DNA of 5,497 nt, taken from an uncultured Eubacteriales bacterium. Lineage in GTDB: Bacteria > Bacillota > Clostridia > Lachnospirales > Anaerotignaceae. Below are positions 5,367 to 5,497 of the stretch, piece after piece. The translations under genes were made by a program, and so were the position numbers. Numbering within the stretch: the stretch's first letter is position 1; each line of letters starts with the position of its first letter. A model generated the notes under the pieces. It was not told the origin of the DNA. It ran no database searches and was given only the letters and a program-made list of their open reading frames with translations. The stretch lies in assembly GCA_934256695.1 (NCBI GenBank), contig CAKQPE010000126.1:1-5497 (forward strand), in the 5' to 3' direction.

Positions 5367-5470
5367 AACCCCTCAGTCACTGCGTGACAGCTCCCCTTTC
5401 ATGGGAGCCTTCCCAAATCGAAAGCCGTCCCTGAAAGGGAAGGTGGCAAGCGTAGCTTGACGGAAGGGTT
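5367..5470. repeat. 104-bp MITE-like dispersed repeat with imperfect terminal inverted repeats
   Basis: The left end AACCCCTCAGTC (5367-5378) and the reverse complement of the right end, AACCCTTCCGTC (5459-5470), match at 10 of 12 positions. Inside are small stems in mirror positions, GTCAC-TGC-GTGAC (5376-5388) and CAAGC-GTA-GCTTG (5447-5459), plus GCTCCC/GGGAGC (5390-5408) and CCTTCCC/GGGAAGG (5408-5443). No coding frame is evident. It is more GC-rich than its surroundings and resembles the abundant intergenic repeats of Clostridia and related gut Bacillota. No clear target-site duplication is seen. Confidence 0.65.
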
Positions 5471-5497
5471 TTAAAGCCTTCTCCCTTGTGGAGAAGG
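5471..5497. repeat. Start of a further repeat unit, cut by the window end
   Basis: CCTTCTCC (5477-5484) pairs perfectly with GGAGAAGG (5490-5497) around CTTGT. The layout GCCTTCTCC...GGAGAAGG echoes the CCTTCCC...GGGAAGG core of the preceding 104-bp repeat, so a second unit probably continues past the window. Confidence 0.45.

Noticed and set aside
5367..5497. CRISPR array
   Set aside because: The repeats are inverted and of unequal length, with no regular spacer pattern and no cas genes in the window.

Overview
The window looks like chromosomal DNA from a low-GC Gram-positive anaerobe, most likely a gut-type member of the Clostridia. This rests on strong AGGAGG-type ribosome binding sites, heavy use of ATA and AGA codons, AT-rich intergenic DNA with many small hairpins, and protein sequences that read like clostridial versions of their families. 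No species can be named from the sequence alone.

Layout. 1-329 is an AT-rich, gene-free leader with palindromes. 330-1060 holds two genes 2 bp apart: a YbgC/FadM-type hotdog acyl-CoA thioesterase and a 100-residue protein I do not recognise. 1061-1401 is a long leader with a TATAAT box, several hairpins and two tandem copies of a hairpin module. 1402-2607 encodes a dimeric, eukaryote-like NADP-dependent isocitrate dehydrogenase. 2608-2818 carries a strong stem-loop and a third, inverted copy of the hairpin module, so icd is bracketed by it. 2819-4799 is a tight three-gene operon: Nudix hydrolase, ROK sugar kinase and beta-carbonic anhydrase, each junction an ATGA overlap. A terminator follows, then a bidirectional terminator. 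A convergent minus-strand gene for a small zinc-ribbon protein lies at 4908-5276. The end (5367-5497) is a GC-richer, MITE-like dispersed repeat and the first hairpin of what may be another unit.

How the genes work together. All recognised genes are housekeeping or small accessory metabolic functions. Isocitrate dehydrogenase would supply 2-oxoglutarate for glutamate synthesis plus NADPH. The kinase would phosphorylate an incoming hexose, the anhydrase would supply bicarbonate for carboxylations, and the Nudix enzyme would clean up a nucleotide. The co-translation is plain in the sequence, but a shared pathway is not. I see no phage, toxin-antitoxin, CRISPR or defence system. The points most worth a second look are the hairpin module around icd, with matched stem changes and a conserved loop; the ROK kinase that has lost the family's zinc-binding cysteines; the unrecognised 100-residue protein; and the terminal MITE-like repeat.
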